This document shows, one piece after another, positions 45,216 to 54,229 of a stretch of 64,000 nt of DNA (its first letter is position 1; each line of letters begins with the position of its first letter). The translations under genes and the position numbers were made by a program. The DNA is from Constrictibacter sp. MBR-5. GTDB lineage: Bacteria > Pseudomonadota > Alphaproteobacteria > JAJUGE01. Under the pieces are notes generated by a model, which saw only the letters and a program-made list of their open reading frames with translations, was not told where the DNA came from and ran no database searches. The DNA is taken from assembly GCF_040549485.1 (NCBI RefSeq), contig NZ_JBEPTK010000013.1, positions 87,400 to 151,399 on the forward strand. The letters run 5' to 3'.

Positions 45216-46273
45216 GTCGCAGCCTCCCGTGCCGGCGTACGGATGCGGACACGACCGGCAACGACCATCGCTGCACCCGACAGGCACCCGAGCCCGCCGA
45301 CCGACAGCAGCCACGCCGCGATGCCAACGGCACCGGCTTCCTCGCCGCCCGCCGGCAGGACCAGCCAGGCCGCTTCGATGGCGCTGGCGACGACCTGCAG
45401 GGTGCAGAGCGCGGTCAGCCAGCGGCGCCCCTGGCGGACCGGCTTGAAGAGAAGAAGCGCCGCAGTGCCGAGGCGCAGCGTGGCGACCACCGCGAACAGC
45501 GTGCCCCACACGGCGCCGCTGCGGTTCAGGTACCAGCGCACGCCGGGCGGCAGGTTGCCCGACCAGATGATGAAGTAGGGCATGAACGCGAAATAGGCCC
45601 ACAGCAGCAGTCCCGCGAGCAGCAGCCCGCCCAAGACCCCCGGGCGATCGAGGTGCGGGCGCGCCGCCAGCGTCGCCAGCACCAGCAGGGCGAGCGCCGT
45701 GTCGACCTGGATGGCGAGCGCGTAGAGGCCGAATCCCGACGAGTGGAATTCCGGCTCGAGCGACATCAGCCAGTCGACGCTGACGGACGTGCCCGCGACC
45801 GCGAAGAACACCAACCCGATACAGGAAACCGGGGTCGACCAAGTCGGCCGCAGGTGCAGCAGGCCGGCGAGGACGATCGCCACGGCGAAGAACACGACGG
45901 TGCGGGTGACGAAAAACCAGGGCGAGAGGTAGAGGCTGCGGAAGGCACCCTCCAAGCTCTCGCTCGCCCAGGCGTAGAGCGGGTGGATGCCGCAGAGTAC
46001 CGGCAGGAGCGCCAGTACCGCGATCGGCAGCAGCAGGACCGCCGTCTCCGATGCCGGCGTCAGCTCCTTGCTCCAGCGACCCGGTATCAGGCGCATCATC
46101 ATCAGCAGGCACAGCGCACCTATCGGCAGTGCACTCCACAGGAAGGCCGCGGCCAGCCAGCCGCGCAGGGCACGCGCGGGATCCGCGAGCACGAGCAGCA
46201 GGGCCGCCGCGCCAACTGCTGCGCCGATCGCCGCCGTCAGCTTCGGCGCGTGGACGACGAGAGGGCGCGTCAT
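45212..46273 (-). CDS. actF: alternative complex III subunit ActF (NrfD-like membrane protein)
   Basis: A 353-residue protein with about ten membrane helices, starting MTRPLVVHAPKLTAAIGAAV. It corresponds by position and size to ActF, the second, shorter membrane subunit of quinol:cytochrome c oxidoreductase (ACIII). LYLSPWFFVTRTVVFFAVA and SLEPEFHSSGFGLYALAIQV lie in the helix-rich core. ActF is related to NrfD/ActC and helps form the membrane arm. ATGA overlaps link it to ActE and the one-TM gene. Confidence 0.88.
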   Translation of the reverse strand: MTRPLVVHAPKLTAAIGAAVGAAALLLVLADPARALRGWLAAAFLWSALPIGALCLLMMMRLIPGRWSKELTPASETAVLLLPIAVLALLPVLCGIHPLYAWASESLEGAFRSLYLSPWFFVTRTVVFFAVAIVLAGLLHLRPTWSTPVSCIGLVFFAVAGTSVSVDWLMSLEPEFHSSGFGLYALAIQVDTALALLVLATLAARPHLDRPGVLGGLLLAGLLLWAYFAFMPYFIIWSGNLPPGVRWYLNRSGAVWGTLFAVVATLRLGTAALLLFKPVRQGRRWLTALCTLQVVASAIEAAWLVLPAGGEEAGAVGIAAWLLSVGGLGCLSGAAMVVAGRVRIRTPAREAAT

Positions 46274-46821
46274 CGCCGGCCCTCCTCGGCCGCCAGCTGC
46301 CGCCGGTCCTCTTCCGGGAGATCGGCGACAGCCGCCATCTGACTCAACTGCAGGGCGCGGATATAGGCGGCGATCGCCCACCTGTCGGCCGGCCGAACCC
46401 GGTCCGCATAGGCGTACATCACGCCGTAGCCGTCGGTGATCACGTCGACGAAATAGACCGAGGGCACGTCGCGCAGCCGCGGCTGGTGAAAGGTCGGCGG
46501 CTGCGGAAACCCGCGGGCGGGAACGGTGCCGCGGCCGTCCCCGGCGTAGCCGTGGCAGGGCGTGCAGTAGATGCCGAAGCGCTCACGGCCGCGTTCGAGC
46601 AGTGCACGCGTCATCTGCGGCCGTGTTGTGAGCGCCGCGAGGCGTGCGGGAGCGTCCCGGGCGACCGTGCCTTCGGGCGGTGCCTGCAGGGCCTTGCCGT
46701 CACGGAACAGCTTGCTCGCCTCGTAGTGGTCGTAGCGGGGCTGGCTGCCCATGTCGTCGCAGGCGGTCAGGAGCAGGAGGGCCGCGAGCGGTCGCAGCAG
46801 GTCGAGAGGCGCGCGGCTCAT
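46270..46821 (-). CDS. actE: alternative complex III subunit ActE (monoheme cytochrome c lipoprotein)
   Basis: A 183-residue protein with a lipoprotein signal (LAALLLLTACDDMG), one heme motif CTPCH and a later Met-containing loop (GYGVMYAYADRV). ActE is the monoheme cytochrome subunit that hands electrons out of ACIII. It is coupled to ActD and ActF by ATGA overlaps. Confidence 0.9.
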   Translation of the reverse strand: MSRAPLDLLRPLAALLLLTACDDMGSQPRYDHYEASKLFRDGKALQAPPEGTVARDAPARLAALTTRPQMTRALLERGRERFGIYCTPCHGYAGDGRGTVPARGFPQPPTFHQPRLRDVPSVYFVDVITDGYGVMYAYADRVRPADRWAIAAYIRALQLSQMAAVADLPEEDRRQLAAEEGRR

Positions 46822-47378
46822 TCCGGCTCCTCCGTATGTCCGACCGTATCGACCCGCACGCAGTCCAACCCGATCAGGAACCGTTCCGCCGCGCCGCGCT
46901 CGAACCGGGGATCGTCCCCATAGATCAGCAGGAAGAACTTGTCGGAACTGGCGAGGTGGAAACTGTCGACGCCGAACAAAGGGTGGTGCAGCCGCGGCAG
47001 GCGGTTCAGTGCCAGCATCGTGCCGATCGAGAACAGCACCGCGAACAGCACCGTCATCTCGAAGGTGATGAGCATGAACGCCTCGGGCGGCGTATGCGCC
47101 CGGCCGTCGATGAGGATCGGAAAGTCGAGGTTCGTGTAGACCTGCATGCCGTAGCCGAGCAGGCCGCCGAAGATGCCGCCGGCGAGGGTCATCCAGGCGA
47201 CGCGCCTGTCGTCGAGACCGAGCGCCTCGTCCAGCGCCTCGATCGGGAAGGGCGAGAACGCTTCGATCCGTTGGTAGCCGGCATGACGCGCCTTGCCCAC
47301 CGCCTCGACCAGCGCCTCGGCCTTCTCGAACTCGCCGAGGATCCCGAAGACCTCCGTGTGCGGCGACGGCTCACGCAT
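46818..47378 (-). CDS. actD: alternative complex III subunit ActD (DUF3341)
   Basis: A 186-residue protein with a soluble N terminus (VFGILGEFEKAEALVEAVGK) and two membrane helices (VAWMTLAGGIFGGLLGYGM, FEMTVLFAVLFSIGTMLAL). This is the DUF3341 layout of ActD, a small membrane subunit of ACIII. It overlaps ActC by 8 bases and ActE by 4. Confidence 0.92.
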   Translation of the reverse strand: MREPSPHTEVFGILGEFEKAEALVEAVGKARHAGYQRIEAFSPFPIEALDEALGLDDRRVAWMTLAGGIFGGLLGYGMQVYTNLDFPILIDGRAHTPPEAFMLITFEMTVLFAVLFSIGTMLALNRLPRLHHPLFGVDSFHLASSDKFFLLIYGDDPRFERGAAERFLIGLDCVRVDTVGHTEEPE

Positions 47379-48768
47379 CGCGCGCCTCCACCGTGTCCTC
47401 GAACAGCGCCTCCTTCACCTCGAACGCGGAAATGACCGGCAGGAACCGGACGAACAGCAGGAACGGCACCATGAAGACGCCGAGCATCCCCGCGTAGAGG
47501 CTCCATTCCCAGAAGCTCGCGTGGTAAGGCCCCCAGGACGAAACGAGGTAGTCCCGGTACAGCGACGTCACGAGCAGCATGTAACGCTCGAACCACATGC
47601 CGATGCCGACGGAGAGGCCGATCAGGAAGAGGCCGGCCGGGCTGCGCCGGACGCTGCGCAGCCACAGCAGCTGCAGCGGCACGAAGTTAGCGATCACCGC
47701 GCCCCAGTAGCTCGAGGCATAGTCGCCGCCGAACCGGTCGTAGAGGGTCGCGACCTCCTGGTGCTCGTTGGCGTACAGGACGTCGAAGATCTCGGCGAAG
47801 TAGCCGTAGGCGGTCATCAGCCCCGTCGCCAGCGTCAGCTTGCCGAGCAGGTCGAGATGCCGCGGCGTCACGAGGTCGTAGAGCCCCAGCGCGTGGCGGA
47901 GGCAGACCGCGATCATCGACACGACGGCGAAGCCCGAGAAGGCGGCGCCCAGGACGAAGTAGGACGGGAAGACCGCGGAGTGCCAGCCGGGTATCGGCCC
48001 CGCCGCGAACAGCAGCGAGATCTCGGAGTGGACGGACACGACCAGCGGCACGGCGATCGCGGCGACCAGCGTGTAGCTCTGCCGCCACCGCTGCCAGTGC
48101 CGTGCCGAACCGCGCCAGCCGAGGGCGAAGAGCCCGTACAAGACCTGCTGCCTGCGCTTCTTCGAGCGGTCGCGGACGGCGGCAAGATCGGGGACGATGC
48201 CGATGTACCAGAACAGTACCGATACGGTGAGGTAGGTCAGGACGGCGAAGAAGTCCCAGGCCAGCGGGCTCTGGAACTGCGGCCAGATCTCCATCGTGTT
48301 GGGATAGGGGGCCATCCAGTAGAAGAGCCAAGGCCGCCCGAGGTGCAGGATGGGATAGAGGCCGGCGCAGACGACGGCGAACAGCGTCATCGCCTCCGCG
48401 AACCGGTTCAGCGAATTGCGCCAGTGCTCGTTCAGCAGCAGGAGCAGGGCCGAGATCAGCGTCCCCGCATGGCCGATTCCGAGGAACCAGACATAGTTCG
48501 AGATGGCGAGGCCCCAGTTGACGGGGATGTTGTTGCCCCACACGCCGACACCGCGGGCGAACAGGACCGTGGCCGACACGACGAAGAGCGTCAGCAGCAT
48601 CAGCGAGCAGGCGAACAGGATCCACCAGTTGCGCCGATGCGGGTAGTGCAGCGGGATCCCGGTGATTTCGCTCGTGATCGCGGCGTAGCGGTCGCGCCGC
48701 GGATCTCCCTCCTGCGGCGGGCCCTCGCGCGGATCGCTCCGGTCCGGTGCTGCCGTGTCGTCGGTCAC
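47371..48768 (-). CDS. actC: alternative complex III subunit ActC (NrfD-like quinol-binding subunit)
   Basis: A 465-residue membrane protein with about ten helices, starting at GTG within a GTGA overlap with ActB. NYVWFLGIGHAGTLISALLL and RFAEAMTLFAVVCAGLYPIL are NrfD/PsrC-family signatures. In ACIII this subunit holds the quinol site and accepts electrons into the iron-sulfur clusters of ActB. A longer open frame upstream is an antisense-type artefact. Confidence 0.92.
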   Translation of the reverse strand: MTDDTAAPDRSDPREGPPQEGDPRRDRYAAITSEITGIPLHYPHRRNWWILFACSLMLLTLFVVSATVLFARGVGVWGNNIPVNWGLAISNYVWFLGIGHAGTLISALLLLLNEHWRNSLNRFAEAMTLFAVVCAGLYPILHLGRPWLFYWMAPYPNTMEIWPQFQSPLAWDFFAVLTYLTVSVLFWYIGIVPDLAAVRDRSKKRRQQVLYGLFALGWRGSARHWQRWRQSYTLVAAIAVPLVVSVHSEISLLFAAGPIPGWHSAVFPSYFVLGAAFSGFAVVSMIAVCLRHALGLYDLVTPRHLDLLGKLTLATGLMTAYGYFAEIFDVLYANEHQEVATLYDRFGGDYASSYWGAVIANFVPLQLLWLRSVRRSPAGLFLIGLSVGIGMWFERYMLLVTSLYRDYLVSSWGPYHASFWEWSLYAGMLGVFMVPFLLFVRFLPVISAFEVKEALFEDTVEARDA

Positions 48769-51700
48769 GAGCCGCCATCCTCCGGTTCGATCCGGGCGAG
48801 GTAGGTCGTGCGAGGCCGGGTGTTGACCTCCTGGAGCAGCGCATAGTCGCGACCGTCGGCCTTGCGGCGGCTCACCGCGGTGTCGGGATCCAGGACATCG
48901 CCGAAGACGATCGCGGAGGTCGGACAGGCCTGCTGGCAGGCCGTCCTGACCTCGCCGTCGCGGATGGGGCGGCCCTCCTTCTTCGCCTCGATGCGTGCGG
49001 CACTGATGCGCTGGACGCAGTAGGTGCACTTCTCCATGACCCCGCGCATCCGCACCGTCACGTCGGGATTGCGCACCGCCTTCAGGGGCGGGGAATCTCC
49101 GCCGGTGTAGTCGAACCAGTTGAAGTGGCGGACCTTGTAGGGGCAGAAGGACGAGCAGGTGCGCGTGCCGATGCAGCGATTGTAGACCTGCAGGTTCAGG
49201 CCGTCGGAACTGTGCACCGCGGCGTTGACCGGGCAGCCCATCTCGCACGGCGCGTTCTCGCAGTGCATGCAGGGCACCGGCTGGAAGTGCATGGCCGGAT
49301 CGGCCGGATCGCCTTCGTAATACTGGTCGATGCGCAGCCAGTGCATCTCCCTGCCCATGGCGACGAGGTCCGGCCCGACGACTGGAATATTGTTTTCGGC
49401 CTGGCAGGCCGTAACGCAGGCGTTGCAGCCGATGCAGGTATCCAGGTCGATCGACATGCCCCAGGACGGGCTGTCCCAGTTCTTCTCCGGATAGAAGCTG
49501 GGCTGCTCCCTGGGTTCGGCACCGTCGTGCACCGCCTCGCCGCGCTTGACCGTCCGGACGAAGTCGTAGCCGTCCATCGCGTGGTTCGGCTGCGTCGTGG
49601 CGATCTTCAGATGGCGTCCGGTCGCCTCGATCTCGACACCCGAAAGACGCCAGGGCGCGGTGCGCGTGCGCAGGCGGAAGGCGTCGTAGCCGGTCGTCGG
49701 AAAGTCGGTGGGGCCGCCCATGTCGTCGGCGTTCGCGGATCGTCCGTAGCCGAAGGTGGCGGCGACCGTCCGGGGGGCCTGGCCCGGGTTGACCCAGATC
49801 GGGCCGGTCAGGCTGCGTCCGCCCGCCGTCAGGCGCACCTCGTCGCCGGTTGTCAGGCGAAGCTGCGCCGCCGTCTCCGGCGCTATGAAGAGCGCCGTTC
49901 CCCAGACGATCTTGCTGATCGGCTTCGGCAACTCCTGCAGCCATGCGTTCGTATGAAAGCGCCCGTCCCAGATCGTCGGATCGGGGCGGAACAGCAGGTC
50001 GAAACCGCCGCTTTCGCCGCCGGCAGGCGGGCTGTCGGCGACGGAAATGCCGCCCGCGGCAGGCGGCGCGGGCGGCGCCGGGGCCGGGACGTGGAGCCCG
50101 ACCGCCTCGCTGCCCTCGACGAAGCCCCGCACCAGCGCGTCCCGCCACCGCGCATCGAAGGCCAACCCCCACTCGGCGCGCCAGGTCTCCTGTACCAGCA
50201 ACCGTTCCGGCATATCGCGGCCCGTCCAGCCGCCGAGGATCGCGTGGCGCGACCGCACCTCGTAGAACGGCCGGACGAGGGGCTGGATGATGCTGGCGCG
50301 GCCGTCGACGGCGCGCGCGTCGCTCCACGTCTCCAGTTCATGCTGCAGCGGCAGGTGCCAGTGACTGAGCCTCCCGGTGGCGCCGGCATGAAGGCCCGCG
50401 TGCAGCCGCAGCCCGATCCGCTGCATCAGGTCGCCGAAATCGATATCGGCCGGGGCGGTCGCCACGGGATCGACGTCCAGCATCGCGAGGGTGTGGACGC
50501 GTCCTGCCGCCGCATCATCGGCCAGATCGTAAAGGCCGGCGGGTTCCGCGCCGCGGCTCGCGCCGACCGGGTCCGTGAACGACAGCGTCTGGCCGACATT
50601 GTCCAGCGCCTGGTTCGCCCGGATGCAGGCGGCGTGGAGCGCGGCGTCGTGATGCACACCGAGGGTGACGAGGCAGCGTCCCCTGTGCGCCTGGAGCAAC
50701 GCCGTCGCCGTGGCCAGCCAGCGCCGTTCCGCCGGCGCCAACCCTGCCGGCGGCGAACCCTGTGGCGCCGAACCTGCAGGAGCGGAGGCGGCTCCGGTGC
50801 CGACCGCGCTCGCCAGCGCCTGCATCAGGATGGCGATCCGCCGTGGTCCGGCGACCAGGCGCTCGCTCGCGGTGGCGCCGGTGCCGGACGGCACGCTTTC
50901 CGCCACCATGAGGTGCGATTTGCCGTGGCCCCGCTGGAAGGCGTGCCGGCGTTCGGCCCACAGCCGGCCGTGCAGCGTCTGCCGCGGGCCAGGGCCGAGC
51001 AGGTCGTCGTCGAGGCAGACGACGACCTGCGCGCGGTCCAGCCGGTAGTGCGCCGCCAACGGCCGGCCGTACAGCGTCCGCAGTGCCGCGTCGCGCGACG
51101 CCTCGTCAAACGGCTCGAACGCATGCCAGACCGCCTTCGGCCAGCGCTGCCGCATCGCGCCGATCTGGCGCAGGAGCGTCGGCGACGTCACGTGTCCCGT
51201 CAGCAGGCGGAAGCCCTCGCCGCCGGTGGCGTCGTTCGCCGCCACCATCTCCGCCGCCGCGCGGTCGTAGGCGCCCCATGTCGCCGGCCGTCCCATGCGC
51301 AGCGGCGCCTGCGACCGTTGCGGGTCGTAGAGCCCGAGCAGCGACGCCTGGGTGAAGGCGTCGCTGGCGCCGAGGCTCGCCGGATGGTCCGGATTTCCTT
51401 CCAGCTTCACCGGCCGGCCGGCGTAGGTCTTGCCGAGCACCGGCTGCGCATAACCGTTGAGCGTGACGGCCGTCGCGTACCATGTCGGCTTGCCGACCGT
51501 CAGCGACTCCGGCGCGTTGACGTAGGGCAGCGCCTGCTCGTCGCTCTCACTGCCGCAGCCGGCCAGCCCGGCGAGCGTGAGCGAGGCGCCCATCATCTTC
51601 AGAATGGTGCGGCGGTCGACGTCGTGCATGACGGGCGCCAGGGCGGGAAATTCGGCCTCCAACCGCGCGCGGAACGAGGGCTCGTCCGCCAGTTCCTCCA

Positions 51701-51794
51701 GGCTGCGCCAGAACGACCGTCCGGTCCGTCCGGGGACGGCGTCCGCGGCCTGGGTGGCCACCCCGCCGGGGGCGATATCCCTCGGGCGCGTCAT
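48765..51794 (-). CDS. actB: alternative complex III subunit ActB (molybdopterin-like fold plus iron-sulfur domain)
   Basis: A 1009-residue subunit. Near residue 60 it has DRRTILKMMGASLTLAGLAG followed by Cys, a twin-arginine-like lipoprotein signal after a longer N-terminal extension. The middle is a molybdopterin-enzyme-like domain without the cofactor residues. The C-terminal part has four ferredoxin-like cysteine groups: CIGCNACVTACQ, CMHCENAPCEMGCP, CIGTRTCSSFCP and CTYCVQRIS with CQQACP, as in PsrB-like proteins. It relays electrons from quinol to the heme subunits. Confidence 0.93.
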   Translation of the reverse strand: MTRPRDIAPGGVATQAADAVPGRTGRSFWRSLEELADEPSFRARLEAEFPALAPVMHDVDRRTILKMMGASLTLAGLAGCGSESDEQALPYVNAPESLTVGKPTWYATAVTLNGYAQPVLGKTYAGRPVKLEGNPDHPASLGASDAFTQASLLGLYDPQRSQAPLRMGRPATWGAYDRAAAEMVAANDATGGEGFRLLTGHVTSPTLLRQIGAMRQRWPKAVWHAFEPFDEASRDAALRTLYGRPLAAHYRLDRAQVVVCLDDDLLGPGPRQTLHGRLWAERRHAFQRGHGKSHLMVAESVPSGTGATASERLVAGPRRIAILMQALASAVGTGAASAPAGSAPQGSPPAGLAPAERRWLATATALLQAHRGRCLVTLGVHHDAALHAACIRANQALDNVGQTLSFTDPVGASRGAEPAGLYDLADDAAAGRVHTLAMLDVDPVATAPADIDFGDLMQRIGLRLHAGLHAGATGRLSHWHLPLQHELETWSDARAVDGRASIIQPLVRPFYEVRSRHAILGGWTGRDMPERLLVQETWRAEWGLAFDARWRDALVRGFVEGSEAVGLHVPAPAPPAPPAAGGISVADSPPAGGESGGFDLLFRPDPTIWDGRFHTNAWLQELPKPISKIVWGTALFIAPETAAQLRLTTGDEVRLTAGGRSLTGPIWVNPGQAPRTVAATFGYGRSANADDMGGPTDFPTTGYDAFRLRTRTAPWRLSGVEIEATGRHLKIATTQPNHAMDGYDFVRTVKRGEAVHDGAEPREQPSFYPEKNWDSPSWGMSIDLDTCIGCNACVTACQAENNIPVVGPDLVAMGREMHWLRIDQYYEGDPADPAMHFQPVPCMHCENAPCEMGCPVNAAVHSSDGLNLQVYNRCIGTRTCSSFCPYKVRHFNWFDYTGGDSPPLKAVRNPDVTVRMRGVMEKCTYCVQRISAARIEAKKEGRPIRDGEVRTACQQACPTSAIVFGDVLDPDTAVSRRKADGRDYALLQEVNTRPRTTYLARIEPEDGGS

Positions 51795-51800
51795 CGGCCT

Positions 51801-52469
51801 CTACCGGTGGCAGATGCTGCAGTCATCCAGCTTCCTCGGCTCTATTCCATATTTCGCGACCATGGCGCGCCCATAGGCGGCGTGGCTCTCGGGGTGGTCC
51901 TGCCGATCGGACCAGTCCATGCGCGTGACCTGATCAGGCGGGCGGAGGTGCGGTGCCGGGTCGCGGTGACAGTCCAGGCAGAAGCCCATCTGGAACGGTT
52001 GCGCCCGCATCATCAGCGGCATCTTGTCGACGCGACCGTGACACGCGACGCAGGGCACGCCGCGCGACACGTGGATGGAGTGGTCGAAATACACATAGTC
52101 GGGAACGGCCGCGACGCGGTTCCAGACCAGCGGCTCGTCCCGCGCGAGGCTCTGTCGCACGGGCGCCAGCATGGGCGCTCCCGTCCATACCTGCGAATGG
52201 CATGTCATGCAGATGTGCGTCGCCGGCAGGCCCGCCCGTGGGCCTTCCTCGACCGCGGTGTGGCAGTAGCGGCAGTCGATGCCCAGCCCGCCGACATGAT
52301 GCTCGTGGCTGAAAGGAACGGGCTGGTCCTGTACCCAGCCGACCAGGGTGGCGTAGCTGGAATCCGCATAGCCCCCCGCGACCGCCACCGCACCGGCCAA
52401 TCCCAGCACCATCATGACCAGCGTGAGGCGGAGCCAAGTGTCCGCCGATGCGGGAAAGATCTGAGCCAT
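51801..52469 (-). CDS. actA: alternative complex III subunit ActA (pentaheme cytochrome c)
   Basis: A 222-residue multiheme subunit with one N-terminal membrane helix (LTLVMMVLGLAGAVAVAGGY). Five heme motifs are present: CRYCH, CMTCH, CVACH, CLDCH and CSICH. ActA is the pentaheme cytochrome of ACIII. It is the first gene of the operon; GGGAG precedes its ATG. Promoter sequences would lie at 52470 onward but no clear consensus is visible. Confidence 0.93.
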   Translation of the reverse strand: MAQIFPASADTWLRLTLVMMVLGLAGAVAVAGGYADSSYATLVGWVQDQPVPFSHEHHVGGLGIDCRYCHTAVEEGPRAGLPATHICMTCHSQVWTGAPMLAPVRQSLARDEPLVWNRVAAVPDYVYFDHSIHVSRGVPCVACHGRVDKMPLMMRAQPFQMGFCLDCHRDPAPHLRPPDQVTRMDWSDRQDHPESHAAYGRAMVAKYGIEPRKLDDCSICHR

Positions 52470-52596
52470 ACGCTCCCGTCGTCGCGCGACCGGGCCCTCT
52501 GTGGGCTATCCCTCAGTCTCTGGAGATTCCGGACATGCGACCGAGTAACGCCTCGTGCGCCACGTTGGTTCGGCCCTGTGAGCCGGATGAACAGGC

Positions 52597-52836
52597 ATGG
52601 TACCGGAACCAGCTATCCCAGCGGACTGGATCCTGATCGTCACCTCGATCCCGACAAGCCGCACGCAAAGTTCGGAGCAACTGCTCAACGATCTCCCGAC
52701 CGTACTCATCCTGCTGACTCTGATCGGCGAGTTGATCCGCCTGCTGAAGTGGATCAGCCCGGAGGTCCGCGAGCCTCACATCGAGGCGCCGCGCGCTGGC
52801 GCCCCGGCCGTCGACACCTTCTTCGCCGGCCGCTGA
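52597..52836 (+). CDS. small hypothetical protein with one hydrophobic segment
   Basis: A 79-codon open frame (MVPEPAIPADWILIVTSIPT at the start) with about 82% G/C at third codon positions and one hydrophobic stretch, DLPTVLILLTLIGELIRLL. There is no clear ribosome-binding site and no family I recognise. It may be a real small membrane protein or chance open frame in the act promoter region. Confidence 0.35.
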   Translation: MVPEPAIPADWILIVTSIPTSRTQSSEQLLNDLPTVLILLTLIGELIRLLKWISPEVREPHIEAPRAGAPAVDTFFAGR

Positions 52837-53016
52837 AGGGCGCGGACGCAGCATCGTCGAGCGCTTGGACCCACCGTTCCCGACGCGCATTTCCGCGTTG
52901 AAAGCCGGTGCGCCTGGTTCGAGTGATCCGCGAGATGCAGGTGCCGCTCTGCGCAGCAACCAGCGCGGGTCGGCATGGGGGGAGCTTGCTGCCGGGACTC
53001 TCCGCCTTAGCGGCAA

Positions 53017-53030
53017 TTGATGCAAAGCAA
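53017..53030. promoter_or_regulatory. FNR-like binding site
   Basis: TTGATGCAAAGCAA matches the FNR/Anr consensus TTGAT-N4-ATCAA at nine of ten positions. It lies about 53 bases before the start of the hemerythrin-like gene and would fit activation by a Crp/Fnr protein under low oxygen. Confidence 0.6.
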
Positions 53031-53082
53031 TGAGGATCTGCCGCCTGCCATCCATACTGCAATTGTCGTGACGGAGGATCCG

Positions 53083-53574
53083 ATGCCGGTATGTCAGTTG
53101 CAGTGGATGGCCAACTTCGAGGTGGGGGTCGATGAACTCGACGCCGACCACCGCGAGATGTACGACCTGATGATCGAGATCAGCCGATCGAGTCTCTCCG
53201 GCGATCGCGCCGCCATCTCGCAGCAGATGGCAGCTTTCATTGAGCTTGCGGCGGAGCATGTCGAGCGCGAAGACCGGCTGCTCTGTCTAATCGAGCCGTC
53301 GCACGCCCTCCGCATCGGCGCTGCAGCTGACAGGTTGAGGGAAGTTCAAGAGTTGGCTGCTGACATCGAAGTTGCGGGGGCGCCGTTGGATCTCGAGGAA
53401 GTTCCCGCCCGCCTCGCCGATTGGTTCTGCCGGCAGGCGATCGGCCACGATGCGAAAATTCGAGCCCACTTCCATCGGGCTGCGACGTCGCGCACTTTTC
53501 GCGGAAGCCCGCCGCGACCCTCCGAGCTGAGCGCAGGGCCCGGTGTCTTCAAGTATCCGGGACAGCGCGGATAG
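53083..53574 (+). CDS. hemerythrin-like protein with incomplete iron ligands
   Basis: A 163-residue protein starting after GGAGG at MPVCQLQWMANFEVG. The first 120 residues follow the bacteriohemerythrin pattern: W, then DADHREMYDLM, then HVEREDRLL, then WFCRQAIGHDAKI. Aligned by spacing to typical members, the first two His and the Glu and Asp ligands are present, but two later His positions are Ile and Ala and a third is Gln. Oxygen or NO binding at a normal di-iron site is therefore doubtful. An FNR-like box is upstream. The frame ends just before a strong terminator. Confidence 0.8.
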   Translation: MPVCQLQWMANFEVGVDELDADHREMYDLMIEISRSSLSGDRAAISQQMAAFIELAAEHVEREDRLLCLIEPSHALRIGAAADRLREVQELAADIEVAGAPLDLEEVPARLADWFCRQAIGHDAKIRAHFHRAATSRTFRGSPPRPSELSAGPGVFKYPGQRG

Positions 53575-53642
53575 TATGGATTTCACGTCGCAGCGATGGC
53601 CCCTCGTGAGGGATCGTCGACTGCAACGCCACGCGATGCGGC

Positions 53643-53676
53643 AACGGGACCCAAGAGCGACATCTTGGGTCCCGTT
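53643..53676. terminator. bidirectional intrinsic terminator
   Basis: AACGGGACCCAAGA (53643-53656) and TCTTGGGTCCCGTT (53663-53676) form a perfect 14-base stem with a six-base loop. It lies between the convergent hemerythrin-like and pseudoazurin genes. TT ends on one side and AA on the other fit a terminator for both strands, though the T run is short. Confidence 0.85.
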
Positions 53677-53708
53677 CGCGTTTCGCTGCCGGAGATGTCG
53701 TATCGGCA

Positions 53709-54173
53709 CTACTTTACCGCGGCGACGGACGTTCCGGTCTTGGCGATGAGGGCGGCCATGACCTTGTTCGCCTTGCCGGGGTGCTTGACCGCCTTGGCCG
53801 CGTCGGCGTTGCCGGTGTCGTCTCCGACCTGGATCACACCGACCATGCCCATGCCGTAGTGCGGCATACACTTGTAGCCGTAGATCCCCTCCTTCTCGAA
53901 CGTGACGGTCAGATCCTTGCTGAGGGCACCTTTGAAGGCCTGCGCGCCCTCGGGAAGCATGCCGGGAATGGTCTCGGCATTGTGGCTGGGGTTGACGGAC
54001 TTGAACGTCACCGTGTCGCCCGGTGCCACCTTCAGGTATGGCGGTTCGAACACCATCATGCCGGCGGCGCCGCGGTTCAGCATCTTCACTTCGTGATCCG
54101 CGGCGGCTGCGGCACCGGGGCCGCCGGCGAGAAGGGCGGCCACGCCGGCGGCCATCAGCAGAGTCTTGAGCAT
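53709..54173 (-). CDS. pseudoazurin
   Basis: A 154-residue blue copper protein with signal peptide MLKTLLMAAGVAALLAGGPG and mature start near ADHEVKMLN. The type 1 copper ligands are His64 (NPSHNAE), Cys102, His105 and Met110 (KCMPHYGMGM), with the C-H and H-M spacing of pseudoazurins. It is the usual electron donor to NirK, whose gene is immediately upstream on the same strand (56-base gap). GGGAG precedes the ATG. Confidence 0.93.
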   Translation of the reverse strand: MLKTLLMAAGVAALLAGGPGAAAAADHEVKMLNRGAAGMMVFEPPYLKVAPGDTVTFKSVNPSHNAETIPGMLPEGAQAFKGALSKDLTVTFEKEGIYGYKCMPHYGMGMVGVIQVGDDTGNADAAKAVKHPGKANKVMAALIAKTGTSVAAVK

Positions 54174-54229
54174 CGATCTACTCCCGGACCTTCAAGGTCC
54201 ATTTGCGTATGGGTTCGTCTCGGACCAGC

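Larger units (their letters stand above)
52470..53082. other. intergenic region before the respiratory operon and hemerythrin-like gene
   Basis: This 613-base divergent region should hold the act operon promoter. It contains one small plus-strand open frame, listed separately, and an FNR-like site near the right end. Otherwise I see no RNA, repeat or recognisable gene. Confidence 0.5.

Noticed and set aside
44817..46139. A 440-residue minus-strand protein covering the one-TM gene
   Set aside because: Only its last 132 codons are family-like and preceded by a coupled start. The N-terminal part is an off-frame shadow of actF.
48747..52901. A 1384-codon plus-strand open frame
   Set aside because: It is a shadow on the opposite strand of actB and actA, rich in Arg, His, Gly and Ala with no family motifs. 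Stop-free antisense frames are common in high-GC DNA. The same holds for the long antisense frames at 2521-5622, 9268-12660, 12771-15707 and 28275-31313.
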